A stretch of DNA of 64,000 nucleotides from Pseudeuparius sepicola (GCA_963920635.1 OY987298.1:310001-374000); one strand, 5' to 3'; shown: positions 44,308 to 57,120, counted from the first letter of the stretch. Notes: generated from the letters alone by a model not told the origin. A program made the numbers and translations.

Positions 44308-45341
44308 CAGTGTCCTTCAAAAAGCACCATAGGGGGGAAATTTTTAATTCACGTTTCATTTTGAAATTTAATTTAGGGGTTACCTTTTGCGTTAAAAAAG
44401 ATGAAAAACGACCCACTCAAACGTGGTCATGTGACTTTCGTTATCTGTCAAAAATGACATTTAAAAAATATATCGCCAAAAATGGGTTTAGTTGTTAAAA
44501 TATCAAAAAGTTTTACTGGAAAAAGTTGTTTGTTTTCAATTTTACGTAAGTGTACCAAATTTGAACACTCTACTAAAATATTTAGTTTAATTTTACATGA
44601 GCAGGCCATGGAGAGAATAGAAGCAATTGTTTTTATTAATTTTATAGTTTGATCAAATTAATAAAAACAATTGCTTCTATTCTCTCCATGGCCTACTCAT
44701 CAATATCGATTAATGTGAAATTAAATTTAAAGGTAATAATTATTTGTTCCATAAAAGTCAAGAATTTTGCTTAGATACGTAAAATAGTTTGATGATATTT
44801 TAATTTATTATTATTTTGGCATCAATTTAGAACTGGGAAACGTAATGTAACTAAATTTATACCCCAAATGCTAGACGGTACATCAACTTTGCAACAAACA
44901 TATCAGAATTTTAAAGCGTAATTTCTTTTGAAATATACATATTCTTAACGGTAATTAGTAATAAAAAATTAATAGAATGATAAAGCTAGTGTAATAAAAT
45001 AGTTTTTATGAAGTTTCGAGTTTTTAAAATTTTCAGAAATTTCATAAATATTAAAAATTGGCAAAAAACTAAATATTTTAGTAGAGTGTTCAAATTTGGT
45101 ACACTTACGTAAAATTGAAAAACAAACAACTTTTAAAAAAAAAAAACATTTTGATATTTTAACAACTAAACCCATTTTTGGCGATATATTTTTTTAAATG
45201 TAATTTTTGACAGATAACGAAAGTCACATGACCACGTTTGAGTGGGTCATTTTTCATCTTTTTTAAAGCAAAAGGTAACCCCAAAATAAAAGGTTAATTA
45301 AAAATTTCCCCCCTATGGTGCGAACTTTTTGGAGGACACTG
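44308..45341. mobile_element. Palindromic TA element with a central hairpin
   Basis: Ends CAGTGTCCTTCAAAAAGCAC and complement (GTGCGAACTTTTTGGAGGACACTG read to 45341), flanked by TA (44306-44307 and 45342-45343). Outer arms ~44308-44590 and ~45070-45341. Separately, 44597-44642 and 44655-44700 form a 46-bp stem with a single mismatch (ATGAGCAGGCCATGGAGAG..). The insertion disrupts the coding relic that ends at 44274. Confidence 0.8.
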
Positions 45342-45349
45342 TAGACCGT

Positions 45350-45884
45350 CAGATAGTGACAGATTTAGGTGCCCCATTTTTGCATACAAGCCTCGAAGAG
45401 GGTTGAAAAGTACATCGATGTTTAGTAGAATGATGGGAAATTTATGAGTGGCCCCTGGGGATAACATAATATTATGGAAAATTCGATTTTTCATTTTTCA
45501 CAGTTCAGTTCTATATTTTTACACAAGCCGTGTTCATTAAATGATTAATTAATAGAACCTGGCTTCGCAAAACCAACGGTTTGAGTGTTGGCTAAAGGGT
45601 TGCAATAAGGGCGTAATCTTGTAAAGACAAATCGAGATTTTGACCGATTTTTCCACACAAGTCCCATCGAAAGTATGAAAACGTACATCTTCACTAGCCC
45701 GAAAAACATAAAACATATTGGCTCGAGTGGCGCGAAGTACATTTTGGGGTCGGAAAATTTAACAGCAATTTTTTTCGATTATCCACTCGTAAATTTCGCT
45801 TAATTCTACTCAGCATCGATGTACTTTTCAACCCTCTTCAAGGCTTGTATGCGAAAATGGGGCACCTAAATCTGTCACTATCTG
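45350..45884. mobile_element. 535-bp inverted-repeat element
   Basis: CAGATAGTGACAGATTTAGG at 45350 and its complement ending at 45884; inverted arms of at least 75 bp (TACATCGATG landmark). TA follows on the right, GT precedes on the left. It abuts the previous element almost directly. Confidence 0.65.
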
Positions 45885-45886
45885 TA

Positions 45887-46528
45887 TTATAATCCTCTCC
45901 ATCTGAATAATCAAGACTGACTTTGGGTAGTTATTATATACCTAAGGTAAATGTACGTATATTATAAAAAGTTTTTAAAAATATTATTTTTTCATTAAAT
46001 ATGTTCACTTGAAAGCTTGAACCCGACTCTGCCTTTCCAAATATGAATTTCCACAACCAGGTAAAATTATATCTACACACCAGACACCCTACAATTAAAG
46101 TCATTTCATTTCCTGGTAAACACGTCTGCCATAATCATAATGCTTAACGTTACGATTATTTTAGGAACGGGAAAATATAATACTACGCTAACGTCGTTCT
46201 GATATCCATAAACAATTTAATTCTGATCTAAATTAGATCGACGTCGATAACGGCGTTTTCGGTTTTTTTATCGCCTGTAAACATACGGTTCAGCTATATG
46301 GGATACATTTTTTTAGATTAACAAAATATAGGGTGGTTTAATGGGTAGTAACAGTTGTGCTCTCATGATGGTTAATGTCTTAATTATTACGAAAGCTTCC
46401 ACAGTGTTGTACAAGCTTGCAACTGTTGTTTTGGAAATTTCGAGTTTTTTGATCGATCAAAATCGGATGATAAATACAACGGATCACGCTGTAAATGTTT
46501 TTTTCCACTACTAACCCTAAAAAGGATG
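45887..46528. other. Unassigned sequence
   Basis: No gene or repeat recognised. Confidence 0.3.
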
Positions 46529-46612
46529 TATTATTGACCCATCATTAACCCGAGAAGTTGATTTTCTCTCCCGAGGTCAATAATAATTTATTATTGACCA
46601 AGGTCAATAATG
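46529..46612. promoter_or_regulatory. Cluster of GGTCAATAATA motifs beside the recombinase relic
   Basis: TATTATTGACCC at 46529-46540; a perfect palindrome of 12-bp arms GGTCAATAATAA / TTATTATTGACC at 46575-46599; and GGTCAATAATG at 46602-46612. On the other side of the recombinase relic, GGGTCAATAATAG lies at 48250-48262 and GGTTAATAATAT at 48279-48290. They could be recombinase binding or crossover sites; this is inferred from position and symmetry only. Confidence 0.45.
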
Positions 46613-46828
46613 AATTGACGTCACGGGTAACTAGTAACAGGCTCTTCTATGTACGGCACAATTTCGTATTATTATACAACCCTGCTTACTTATTTCACTG
46701 ATTTTTTTCAATTTGTATTAAACGCTGAACACACGCCAATGTAGATATTTTTACTTGTGGACCCTGCCCACAAAACAGAAATCTAACCTTCCCTTCCCCC
46801 ACCTCCACCTAACCGTTCTAACCTAAAA

Positions 46829-48111
46829 TTAGTAACAACAGCTGATGAAACAACGTTTATTTAAGTATTTATTATTAATATTAATTAAACATGTTGCAGT
46901 GCTTGTATTTGTAACCGGAATATTAATGTGTTGATTGTTTAAGTGAATATTATCCGATATTTTTTGTGTAACACTGGCGGGATTTCTCGATTCTATATTA
47001 GCAAAGGAACTAGAACTACCAATATCAAATAACTGTTCATCACGAGGTTCATTATGACTATCATTTGGATGGATAGTGTTATCGCTCTGCGCAACTACAA
47101 GTACTGATGTAGCACTGTAAACTGGCCCTTGAACCATTTTAGCTATTCTTTTTTTAGAAGCCAGAGATTCTTCAATATACACTTCGGCAACAGTGGAAGA
47201 TTTCCAACCTCCGTGCTGTTTTACAGTTATAAGATCGCCACCATTTTCCGCTAAAATAGTGGCCGAAGTCCTTCTGAATGAATGGCCAGTGTATCTCTCT
47301 GGTTCTGATAGTCCCAAGAAACTTGCAATCACTTTTGGCATCTTACTTATTGTATTATGGCCAATGTTCTGTCGTGTCGGCTTATTGTTCCGCAAAGTAA
47401 TAAATAAGCGTGGTAGATCTGGGGTAGGCCGTTTTTGAATATACTTTTTAACAACTTCGCTTCATGATAACAAACTTTCGTGATGTTCCATTTTTACTAG
47501 TAGAAATATCAATAACGATCATATCGTCTCGAACATCCAAGTCTTTTCGAAGCATATTACAAAGTTCGTCTGTTCTACATGCACCAGCAACTGCGATAAC
47601 AAGTGCAACCTAGTAAGTAATAAAGTAATTATTGTTTATTGTAAATATGTAAATATATGTAAAGTAGAACGAGGCATGTTTAGGTAGGTACCTTTGCTGT
47701 CAAAAATACTTCGTCTGGTGCGTCTCTCAAAAATCGTGCAATTTCATCTTCTTTAAAAGCAAGTGATTTTTTCGCTACATAATTAGTATTTTGCCTGTTC
47801 AAATACTTCGAAATGTCAATATTTTCCTTTAATGAAATCGTGGATTTTAACATAGAAAACGTTGCCCACAAGCTTGATGATTTCTTGTTTTCAGCTTGCG
47901 TTTGAAAATATACCAATAATATGTTTTCAGAAATTGTTTCAATATTCTTCATTTTGCACCACCAACATTGTATAAATTTTTAAGTAAACACTTTCGACTT
48001 CTGTGGAAGCAACTGATCATTAATCTTTTGTGCCTCTTCTCTAATTTCCGGAGGAGTGCAGAATATGTTTGGCGAGGATGAGCCATCATGATAATTATTA
48101 TTATCACACAT
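46829..48111 (-). pseudogene. Eukaryotic tyrosine recombinase, one intron, one stop, one frameshift
   Basis: Start ATG at 48111 (MCDNNNYHDGSSS, then TPPEIREEAQKINDQLLPQK). Exon 1 runs to 47692 and includes the N-terminal core-binding region (LWATFSMLKSTISLKENIDI, KKSLAFKEDEIARFL). An in-frame TAA at 47982-47980 breaks it. An 82-bp intron (47691-47610, GT..AG) joins in phase to exon 2, starting VALVIAVAGACRTDEL with the first catalytic Arg. A one-base slip near 47466 follows SKNGTSRKFVIM. The second catalytic block is intact: TGHSFRRT (H-x-x-R), KQHGGW (H/W) and AEVYI (tyrosine nucleophile). So every catalytic residue is present but the reading frame is not. It resembles Crypton-like or other integrase-type genes common in insect genomes. 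Element borders are uncertain. Confidence 0.85.
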
Positions 48112-48290
48112 TTTTCACAAAATTAATATAAACTCACAGTAGATTTAGTCAAGAATAAATAATAATAATAATAATTAATGGCTAAATTTGACAGATGCCC
48201 TCACGTCTTAAATCCCTCGGCGTTGTCTCTGGATTTAATGTTGACGTTCGGGTCAATAATAGCCTCTGTCTAAACCTTGGTTAATAATAT

Positions 48291-48689
48291 ACTATTTTTT
48301 TCATCTCGATTCGACTGTCTTCTTCCATAAACACATATAGACAGGTGACTCAATCTAGTAGCCCACAACCAAAAAAAAACTTCCGCGTCACCGAACGCTC
48401 ATTAATAATCCATGGCCAACCCTTCGGCTGCTTTTATCTCGTCATCGACGCGCGGTTCTTTTGTTTCTTTCGACGCGGTCGCGGCCTGCCCGGCCGCCGC
48501 TATCTCCCGTTCCGAATAATTGATTTCACGGACCACCAGCGCCTACTGCGCGTTTTGGACGCGCGCTTTTTTTCTCGTCTTTCGTTGGTTTTTGTTTGGG
48601 AGGGCCATGGGTGTAGGTTGTTTTTTCCCTGTTTCATTTTCGTGTGGACGGTGTCTAATAGAGATGTTGTTGGAAAACAGATGGCTCTG
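48291..48689. other. Unassigned GC-rich sequence
   Basis: 48440-48560 is GC-rich with several overlapping open frames on both strands, none with a recognisable domain. Confidence 0.3.
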
Positions 48690-48788
48690 ATGGCTAACAA
48701 TGTATTCTGCATTGTATTTTATCTCCGGAAAGCGCATGGCGAGCCAAAAATGTGTCAAACGTGACAGCCGTGAGCGCGTGAGCAGTAA
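48690..48788 (+). repeat. Truncated copy of the 30136 MITE
   Basis: GGCTAACAATGTATTCTGCA.. CTCCGGAAAGCGCATGG.. GTGACAGCCGTGAGC follows the interior of 30136-30311 (30205-30300). It stops where the next element is inserted. Confidence 0.55.
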
Positions 48789-48790
48789 TA

Positions 48791-49994
48791 CAGGGCGTTT
48801 CATTTTAAGTGCGAACACACCCGTAAAATTTGTATTCTCCATCCGATTTTAGCCGCGTTTTTTTCTAAAAATAGGCCACAAAAAAGTCTATGGTGGTGCA
48901 AAATTTCAGGTCCTAATGTCAATTTTCAAGGCCTACTACAAATTTTTTTCTAGTAAAAAATGACGAAAACCATTTAGCGATTTTTTTATTTAAAATCTGG
49001 ACACCACAGCGTTAATTAGAACAACCTAAAACCCCCGTATACCAAATTTGAACAAAAAATATACAGGGAGTTCCATTCTGCAGGCTGTGAAAGTTGAGCA
49101 AAATAGGAATTTTAAACTCATCTGGCGAGTCAAGTGTGCCATGGAATTACTTCGAAACAGTTGGATGATGAACAGGACCACTCACAGTGTCGATGTGCAA
49201 AGATCCAATAAAAAATATACAAGGTGTTCTTCTCTGTAGCAACTCGAAATTCTAAATTTAAACTTTATACAGGTCAAAAATCGAGTATATCAAAACCACC
49301 CCAAACATTACAAACGAACTAAGTCTAAAAATACAGAAGCCTGCCAGTCACTAAGTCCATAGAAGTTAAGATGGCTGGTGCACCACAACAGGAAACGCAC
49401 AGAAAAAGTATCATCTTAGACAGTGACTTTATTGATAAAGGTCCAACAATTTCAATTGTTTTTATTTGTTGGTTGGATGATGTAAAGAAATAAATTGCTT
49501 TTGTATTTATTAATATTTATTCGATGATTCCAGAGCACTCCTGACCAATATAAAGTTTAATAAAAATTCAGCATTTTGACATCGCCCAGAGAAAAAGACC
49601 CTGTACATTTTTGTATTGAATCTTTGCACACCAACACTTTGAGTAGTCCTGTTGATCATTCATCTGTTTTGACGGGATTCCATGGCATACTTGACTCTCC
49701 AGATGCCTTTAAAATTCCTTTTGCTCAATTTTGACATCCTGCAGAATGGAACTCCCTGTATATTTTTTGTTCAAATTTGGTATACGGGGGTTTTAGGTTG
49801 TTCTGATTAACACTGTGGTGCCAGATTTTAAATAAAAAAAAATTTGTAGTAGGCCTTGAAAATTGACATTAAGACCTGAAATTTTGCACCAACGTAGAGT
49901 TTTTTGTGGCCTATTTTTAGAAAAAAACGCGGCTAAAATAGGACGGAGAATACAAATTTTACGGGGGTGTTTGCATTTAAGATGAAACACCCTG
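48791..49994. mobile_element. Palindromic TA element, family A copy 3 (inverted)
   Basis: Ends CAGGGCGTTTCATTTTAAGT and complement; TA at 48789-48790 and 49995-49996. The interior is the reverse complement of 1937-3084 in order. A shared open frame on both copies is only the translation of repeat sequence from a TTG codon. Confidence 0.85.
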
Positions 49995-49996
49995 TA

Positions 49997-50465
49997 GGTA
50001 ATAGGTATATCACTCAACGCTACTGGTCCTATCCTGTTCTGTTATAAAACCGTGTAGGCCCTCATTTCAGTCATATCATCACCAATTTTACCCTTTCACC
50101 GAACAAAAACAACCCCCCTCGAATTAGCCGTGCATCCATCCTTTTTCATCATCGAAACACATTTACAACCCTCGCCATCATTCCCTTTTGTATAGTGGAC
50201 CGGAACAGCAACGATAAGGCCATACAGCAACACAAAACAATGTTTTGAATGCTCGGTTATTAGGTACAGTGTTGCCAAGTTACGTCTCTTTTAAATAACT
50301 TTAGTAGGAAATTTTGGGTAAGTTTCCTACTTTTGTATTACTTAACTAAAAAGATAATAATTACTTCCATTTCCCTTTACTGTCATCTATCGTAATATGA
50401 GCATAAAAGACTTTTTTTCTCTTATTTGTCAGAAAATTTTATTCTAGATAAAATTTGTTGCTTGT
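49997..50465. other. Unassigned sequence
   Basis: CAGTGTTGCCAAGTTACG at 50270-50287 looks like a solitary hAT-type end. Otherwise nothing is recognised. Confidence 0.3.
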
Positions 50466-50469
50466 TCTT

Positions 50470-51180
50470 GAGTGCTTGAGAACTACCTTAATTTTTAAAG
50501 ATACGATAAAAGTTATAAGGAAAAGTTGTTTGAAATTAATAATTATGTGCAAATATGAAATTCGAAACGGATAGGTCAAATTTTATATTTTTTTTATTTT
50601 TATGTATTTTCAAAAACGAGACGACACACAATATTTTAAAGTGTTTAGTCACACTTTTTTGTTAACTCGGAATCATGTTTAAATTGAAAATTTTTGTGGC
50701 AAGACTTAAAAAAGTAATACTAAATATTGTGGCATTAATAAAAAAATGTTTTGTTAAATATACAATAACAAAAGTGCAACAAATTATTTGTTTTTTTTTT
50801 TCATGATAATGCAGAAATATTTGAAAACTACTGAAAGCAGCTTGGATTTAAACATAATTCTGAGTTAAAAACGGTGTGAACATATTATTGAAATAACATA
50901 AAAAAAATTGAGCTATCCGTTTCCAATTTCATATTTTCACATAGTTATTAATTTCAAACAACTTTTCTTTATAACTTTTTTTGTATCTTTAAAATATAAG
51001 CCCTGGTTCATACAGCTTCTTAATCTTTTAATTTTTCTTTATCTTTAAGAAATATTAAATGTCATTGGTCAGTTCAAATCAAGGGGCAAATGCCATTGGT
51101 TATTTCATAAAGATAAAGTAAAATTAAAAGATAAAGAATCTGCATGAACCAGGCTTAAGATAGTTTACTCTTGAGGAAAT
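50470..51180. mobile_element. Old fold-back element, split by a small MITE
   Basis: Left arm ~50470-50680 (TTAAAGATACGATAAAAGTT, GAAACGGATAGGTCAA) mirrors ~50890-51000 and 51156-51180. Arm comparison shows that 50999-51155 was inserted into the right arm. Outer ends are not found, though CACGCTGTA at ~51351 may be a distant right end. Confidence 0.6.
50999..51155. mobile_element. 157-bp MITE with ~48-bp inverted ends
   Basis: AGCCCTGGTTCATACAGCTT at 50999 and complement GAATCTGCATGAACCAGGCT ending 51155; the arms continue through AATCTTTTAATTTTTCTTTA / TAAAATTAAAAGAT. TTAA follows the right end and TATA precedes the left; a TTAA target duplication with one changed base is possible. Confidence 0.62.
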
Positions 51181-51351
51181 TTCAAAAAAATGATATTGAC
51201 AGCTAAAACATCTAACCTACACAACTTTTGCTGGGGTCGCTTTTCATTCAAGGACAAACACTAACTTTTACCAAGAATAAACTTTATCGACAAATAAAAA
51301 ATAAAAAGGTTGTCCATATGTTTTCAACTTTTTGGGACACGCTGTATAACC

Positions 51352-54300
51352 TGCGTGAAGAACACAAATGTTTGATGAATTGTAACCGTTGATATCGACC
51401 CCGCGCACCTTTTGTGAGTCCTAATCCTAATTAACGCCTATCCGTCTTAATTTTCAAAGAGCCACGTAGAAAAATTGGGTAATTACCAAATCGGGGTGGT
51501 AATAAATCATTGTTAAGAGGCTACGATACTTATGAAATCCGCCCGAAGTGCCCGACTCAATTCAGGACAAACGTCGCTCGATTAGATATGCCTATCCTTT
51601 TCCTTCCTCTGGTCCCCACGACTCCCCACTCCAGCCTGCCCCTTCGTAGTGCTACGATTGAGGGGCAGGCCGGCCGTGGGTACTACACTGAGAAAAATCT
51701 GTCACTTTGTAAAAAAACCCTGTTTAATTCAATATGAGATATTATTCCTCAAACTCAAGCAGAAGCTTTTTTGTAACTAACAATAATCAATTCAATTACT
51801 ATTGATATTGAATTCTAATGAATAATTTAAATGTAATATTTTATTTCAATAAATAGCGTGTTCTGGAATTGATTCTATAATACTTCTTTTCTAAGCACAT
51901 TCTTTTGTCAGAACAACATAACGTTTCATGGTGTTGAATTGAATAGGGATACATTTAACTGTTCATTATACTGAAATTACAACTATTGTCACTGAATTTT
52001 TGCTGGATTTGTAATACTTAATTGTGGGTACTAATATCAATTATAGCCATTCACTTGCAGTGTTCATTATGACTACGAACGATATAGAGTGTAGGGTTGA
52101 TTCAAAACCTTTAATTTGCGATCACTGTGTGCCCTCCTAAGTTAACCCCCAGTTAACCCTGAAAAAATCAGCTTGTTTTAAAGAATTTTTTTTTACCCTT
52201 ATAAAGCACTTTAGATAGTGGTGATCTTTTACCTATATCTCGTGAAGTATTGAAGTTAAAAAAAAAACTTCATGAGGGAAAGTTGTAGAGAACGTAATAA
52301 TGTATACATAAGAAGAAAAAAAATTGTACACATGAGAAGAAAAAAAATTGCAAAAAAATGTTTGCAAAACCACTCCTATTGCGGGGTTCGTAACACGACT
52401 TCGACGGTGATTTTTTGGGGTTCCTACTCAGGACGCTACCCACAACCAACCCTGAAAATATCTACCTGTTAAGAATCATTTTTTTTCTATCTCTATAAAA
52501 AAATGACAATTTGCTTGGACTATGATTACTTACATTGATGAATATAAAAGTTGCAATTAAGTTATTTTGTTCATCCAATGAATTATAATGTTTTTTCAGT
52601 TGCTTCTGGGGTACTCTTATATAGTTTGGAGTAGTCTGAGGGTGAGAATTATTATTATTCAAATAAAATAAATTTAATTGTTTAAATAAAACATAAGATA
52701 TTTTAAAACCGAGGTTATGCTTTCATTGTAGTATGCCAATTTTAGTATCGAAGTGACAATACGTCTTCTTAACGGAAATTCAAACTATTTTAAACTTGTT
52801 GGTTCATCTGCAATTACGTCAAAAGTATAGATTATATTGTTGGGACCACATGGATTTGCTTGTATATTTAAAGTAGATAATGGAAAAGTGACTATATACA
52901 CGAACTCACTAAAATCACAACAGTCTTTTTTTCCTGTGTAGACGTGTAGATAATATGAAATAATAACTCGTGCCGGCCGCCGCCGACGGCCGCCGGGGTC
53001 ACACGAGTCTCGCCGATGCCGACGAAGAAGCGCGAATATATATTTAAAAAACGGCGGTGGCCTGTTTGCTTTATTGCAAAAATGATATTTTTCAGGGCGT
53101 TCACTTTTCGTTGGCAACACACTGCATAGCTTTTTGGCGTCGAAGCAATTTTACTATTATTTTTCATATCAGCAAAGGTGCATGCTATGAAGGGTTCGTG
53201 TATAAAAAAAACTTCTGTAATTGCTCAATTATAAAATCTAAATTAACGATTCGATTACCGAATTCTTCTTGAACCACATTAGGGTCAGTTGAACATCTAT
53301 TAATGTTTGATTGGATAATTGTTCTGCATAATAGTGTTGCTACGACTAAAAAAGTGCGTCTAAAGTCTACTTCTTCAAAATGTTTTATATAACTAGTAGG
53401 TATTCCATATTTACATTTGTGTAATAATAAATAAATCTAACTAAAAACTTTCTACACTGTAAGAGTTCACTTTAGAGGGATTAGAGTGAATAGGCCATAT
53501 TATATCACAACGGTTTCGTTAATCTATAAAATTACATCCTCAAGGACTAATTTATAGAGTTACGAAACTGGTCTCCCTTTTTAAATAAAGTAATAGTTGT
53601 GATTTTCAACTCCAATGACTTTCGAACAATCTTCTAACGAAGAAGTTTCTAAAACTGACTGGATGTCAGAATTATTATCGTTCCCTCTGGAAAGTATATA
53701 AATTAGCTTTTATCATGCAGCGATTTACATAGGAATTCGTTTTCAAAAAATGCTTCACATGACCCATTTATTTGGCAAAATTATTACTTGTACCTATCAC
53801 ATTTTTAAAGTAAAAATCAAGCGCACAATTTGGTCTAGAATTTAAATTTACTCTTTTTGCACGACCAGGCCATTTCATGCCCTAGGGATTAAACCATTTT
53901 ACACAAAAGCAAAAAGTAGGTACTTTGTGAATAATAATTATTTATTTTCTAAAATTTATTTGTGGCGCAATGGATTAATAATTATTTATTTATAATTCCT
54001 GGAGGAATAATAATAATGAGTATTATTATATGCCAGTCGACATACATAATGTCGCGGTAGAAAATATTTTCTTCGGGTACTCGGAAATATAAATATTTGC
54101 TAACATACTAACATTCAAAACAAGCGAAACACAAATAAGGGAGACTGAGACTAATAAAATGAAAAATGAACCATCTGATATCGATTGAAAGTTCCCCTGA
54201 CGTGGTTTCCGAGCCCGGTGAGGTACGCCGAAGTAGGGGGAAGTAGGGGAACCACGAGTTCCAGCGAACGCCCGCCCGCCCGCCTATCTCCGTACGTCTA

Positions 54301-54818
54301 ATTCCTGCTCGAATGGCCAATTCACGGATCATTTTATTGCCGGGCAATGGGTTCGTAGTTTTCAAATCATAGCCAAACGAACAAACGTATCGACTTGAAA
54401 GTAGTCTTAAAATAATGTTATAGAATGCCTCAATCGTCGTTGTGTCCTTCGAATTATTTTTGAGCGGTGGAAATACTCGAAATTCTTAACCGAATATAGT
54501 CGAATTTCGGGTATGTTTGGCATTTTTCTTCACAGTGTCGCATTAGTCCTGCACAGTTCGTGATACACAACGACGATTCTTCGTAGTTTTATCTAAGCCA
54601 CAAAAAAAATCAAGTGAAAATATTAAGAAATGCAAGTAGGAGTAGGAGATGTAAACTACGAAACCCTTGAAAATGGGGGGTATCGTAGCGCCTTAAGGAA
54701 CCGGTGTTATTACGTTATTTGGATTTGATTGGCTTCACGCCGCATTAAAGCACTTATACAAATGAGAAACGTAAGTCGTCAAAGAATAATTTCTTGATGA
54801 GGTCATGGGAACGTTTTT
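51352..54818. other. Long unassigned stretch
   Basis: No gene recognised in about 3.5 kb. Visible items: a 23-bp tandem duplication at 52308-52346 (AGAAGAAAAAAAATTG core); a direct repeat AACCCTGAAAA.. at 52154 and 52448; the second copy of the 40391 repeat at 52596-52660; a hairpin with ~19-bp stem at 53509-53567 (GGTTTCGTTAATCTATAAA); and GC-rich patches at 52973-53060 and 54240-54300. Confidence 0.35.
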
Positions 54819-54819
54819 A

Positions 54820-55527
54820 CAGGGTGAGTCACATCTAAAGGCAGAGCCGAAACAAAAGGTAGAACTCGCTAAAATAAGCACATATGCTTAATAAACATTA
54901 GCACAAAAACGCTTGGTTCTCCATATACAGCGTGTTGAAAATTTTCCAAAAATTATATATTTTTGAAATTTTTTTCGAGCCCGTTTAAGAATTTCAACCA
55001 AATTTGGTACACATTGTGCATCGGTAGGTTGCCATTTTGTGCAATAATTTGGCCCCATTCAGATGACCAGCGGCGTAGATACAAATAGTTACTCTAAATA
55101 ATTGTAAAAAAAAAGGAATACGGTCCTGTGCAAAACCAAAAATTTTTGGTTAGCCCATTCAATTTGGAACAAAAAGCGCCTCTTGGTATTTTTTTATTTC
55201 TGGTACAGTTTTTTCGTAATTTTGGATTTTTTAAACTAGTGCCCAGGTGATTATGCTGGTATTTAAAATAAAATTATTTGTATCTACGCCGCTGCTCATC
55301 TGAACAGGGCCAAATTATTGCACAAAATGACAACCAATAATATGTATCAAATTTTGTTGTAATTCCTAAACGGACTCGAAAGAAATTAAAAAATATTTGG
55401 AAAAGTTTCAACACTCTGTATATGGAGAACCAAGCGTTTTTGAGCTAATGTTTATTAAGCATATGTGCTTATTTTAGCGAATTCTACCTTGTGTTTTCAG
55501 CTCTGCCTTTAAATATGACTCACCCTG
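54820..55527. mobile_element. Palindromic TA element with a second, inner pair of ends
   Basis: Ends CAGGGTGAGTCACATCTAAA and complement (TTTAAATATGACTCACCCTG), flanked by TA. Inside each arm at matching distance is TACAGCGTGTTGAAA (54932) and its complement (~55420), which bound a core homologous to the fold-back element at 9700. Arms match well; no coding remnant. Confidence 0.85.
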
Positions 55528-55529
55528 TA

Positions 55530-56320
55530 TATCTTTATGTATTTTGAAACCAGTCCCTTGGAGAAATCTGTCATAGTTTGCGAATTATGTAGAAGTTAAT
55601 TTTTCGAAAAAAAAATATCAACCTTATGTAAAAATTGACTTCATCATCTGAAAGAGCACAAAAAATACACTAAAACCATTGAGTAAAGGAACATATTCCT
55701 TTACTCAATGCTAAAACTCAATTAATTTTGAGTCTGGGTTTAAATTAAACTCGTCATAACCTCTTTTTGGAACATCATTCGCCGTAATTCAAAAGAAATC
55801 TATTTAGATATTCTACGACTGATATGTATGGAAACAAAAAATGCGTAGTTTTTCATTCTCTTTTAAATGCCGTTAGATTGATGACTTGGCAAAATATGCA
55901 ATAGTTTGCGAAAAATCGCAAAATATCCAATTTTGTTTTTTTCCCAAAATCCCTGTTTTTAGAGTCAACTTACAGGGGTCAAATTTGCAATGTGGACAAA
56001 ATTTGTCCACATTGCAAATGTCCAATTTCTTGAACTCCGAATATCAATAGCTATAACCTATAACATTAAGAAAAACCTTCAATGAACAATATCTCGAGAA
56101 CTATGTGTCGTATCAAAATTTTCTGTATTACGTAAAAGTTCTGAGACAAAAAAAAAGAGAGGCCACCGCGCTTGCCTACCCTGCCGTTTATAGATTTTGT
56201 TACGTCGTATTGAACGGCAGCCATTTTATATGTGGCAGACAAAACGAATACATTGCGAGTTAATTTCGTGAATTTGTGAATTAAAAGTAACAGTGATTAA
56301 GGGGAAAATATACTACTACG
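55530..56320. other. Unassigned sequence with two short perfect palindromes
   Basis: ATTGAGTAAAGGAA-CATA-complement at 55678-55709 (14-bp stem) and ATTTGCAATGTGGACAAA-A-complement at 55983-56019 (18-bp stem). Both are free of mismatches. No gene is recognised. Confidence 0.5.
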
Positions 56321-56425
56321 ATGGTAAATTGTTTAGCTTTTGGTTGTAAAAGCAGAAGTGAAAAGCAAGAGCCCCGGATTTCGTTTCACAGAGCTACCTT
56401 TGAAAGATGCCCTAACAATTTATTT
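56321..56425 (+). pseudogene. THAP-domain first-exon relic
   Basis: ATG at 56321 opens MVNCLAFGCKSRSEKQEPRI then SFHR, the typical THAP start: C4-x4-C9 zinc pair and the SFH motif. The expected FPLKDA continuation appears only one frame over (LPLKDALTI from about 56396), so a one-base slip has broken it. No second C-x2-H exon is found before the transposon half at 56828. It could be from a P-element-type transposase or a host THAP gene. Confidence 0.6.
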
Positions 56426-56827
56426 TTTCTCAATATAACTCTTCAAATTCCTTCTACCTTAGGTATAGTACGATGATGTGCATTCTTTTGTTTGTAAATA
56501 TAACATCGTTTTTATTGAAAATTTCTTAATTAATTATGATAGTTTCATAAAATCTGGGCTGGTTTCCATGAGCGTGCATTATGTATTTTATTTTGATTGA
56601 TTCGAAATCGCCACAAATAAATATATTTCAGCACTTTGACACTAGCTTTACATTTGGGAAATTATTTGCAAATAATTACCAATATTTAAAATTACACGTG
56701 GTAAGTCAAAATTAACTACCTTCTCATTTGTAACATTATTTTTGTGATATTGGCTAAGAACGCGTTTCATGCTACGCCACTGGCCTGTCGTGCGATGTGG
56801 CAGTCGGTAACACGGCCGCGAGCCCAG

Positions 56828-57118
56828 TTAATCGTAATTAATTTTAATAACACCCTGTATCTCCGCAACTGGGGGCCTCAGAAGCTTCATATCAACCTTA
56901 AATTTGACAGCTCATCCGCTCATGTGACACGCCAAGTTTGAAGAGAATACCTTGTATACTTCTAGAGATACTAAGAAATATGTGTATTTTTCTCTAAATT
57001 TCTACGCTCTGTATAAAAAAAACGGTCCATAGGAGAAAAAAATATATGAAGAAGTTCCCTTATTTTGACTCAAAAAATACGTGATTTTATTTTTGACCAT
57101 CAGTTCAGTTATACCCTG
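56828..57118 (-). mobile_element. Right half of a family Q element
   Basis: From TTTTAATAACACCCTGTATC to the terminal CAGTTCAGTTATACCCTG before TA (57119-57120), it matches the right arm of 42445-43303 almost throughout. The left half is absent. Confidence 0.8.
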
Positions 57119-57120
57119 TA

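Noticed and set aside
48345..48764. 139-codon open frame and its antisense frames
   Set aside because: Frames on both strands in a GC-rich segment, no domain, and the end overlaps a MITE relic.
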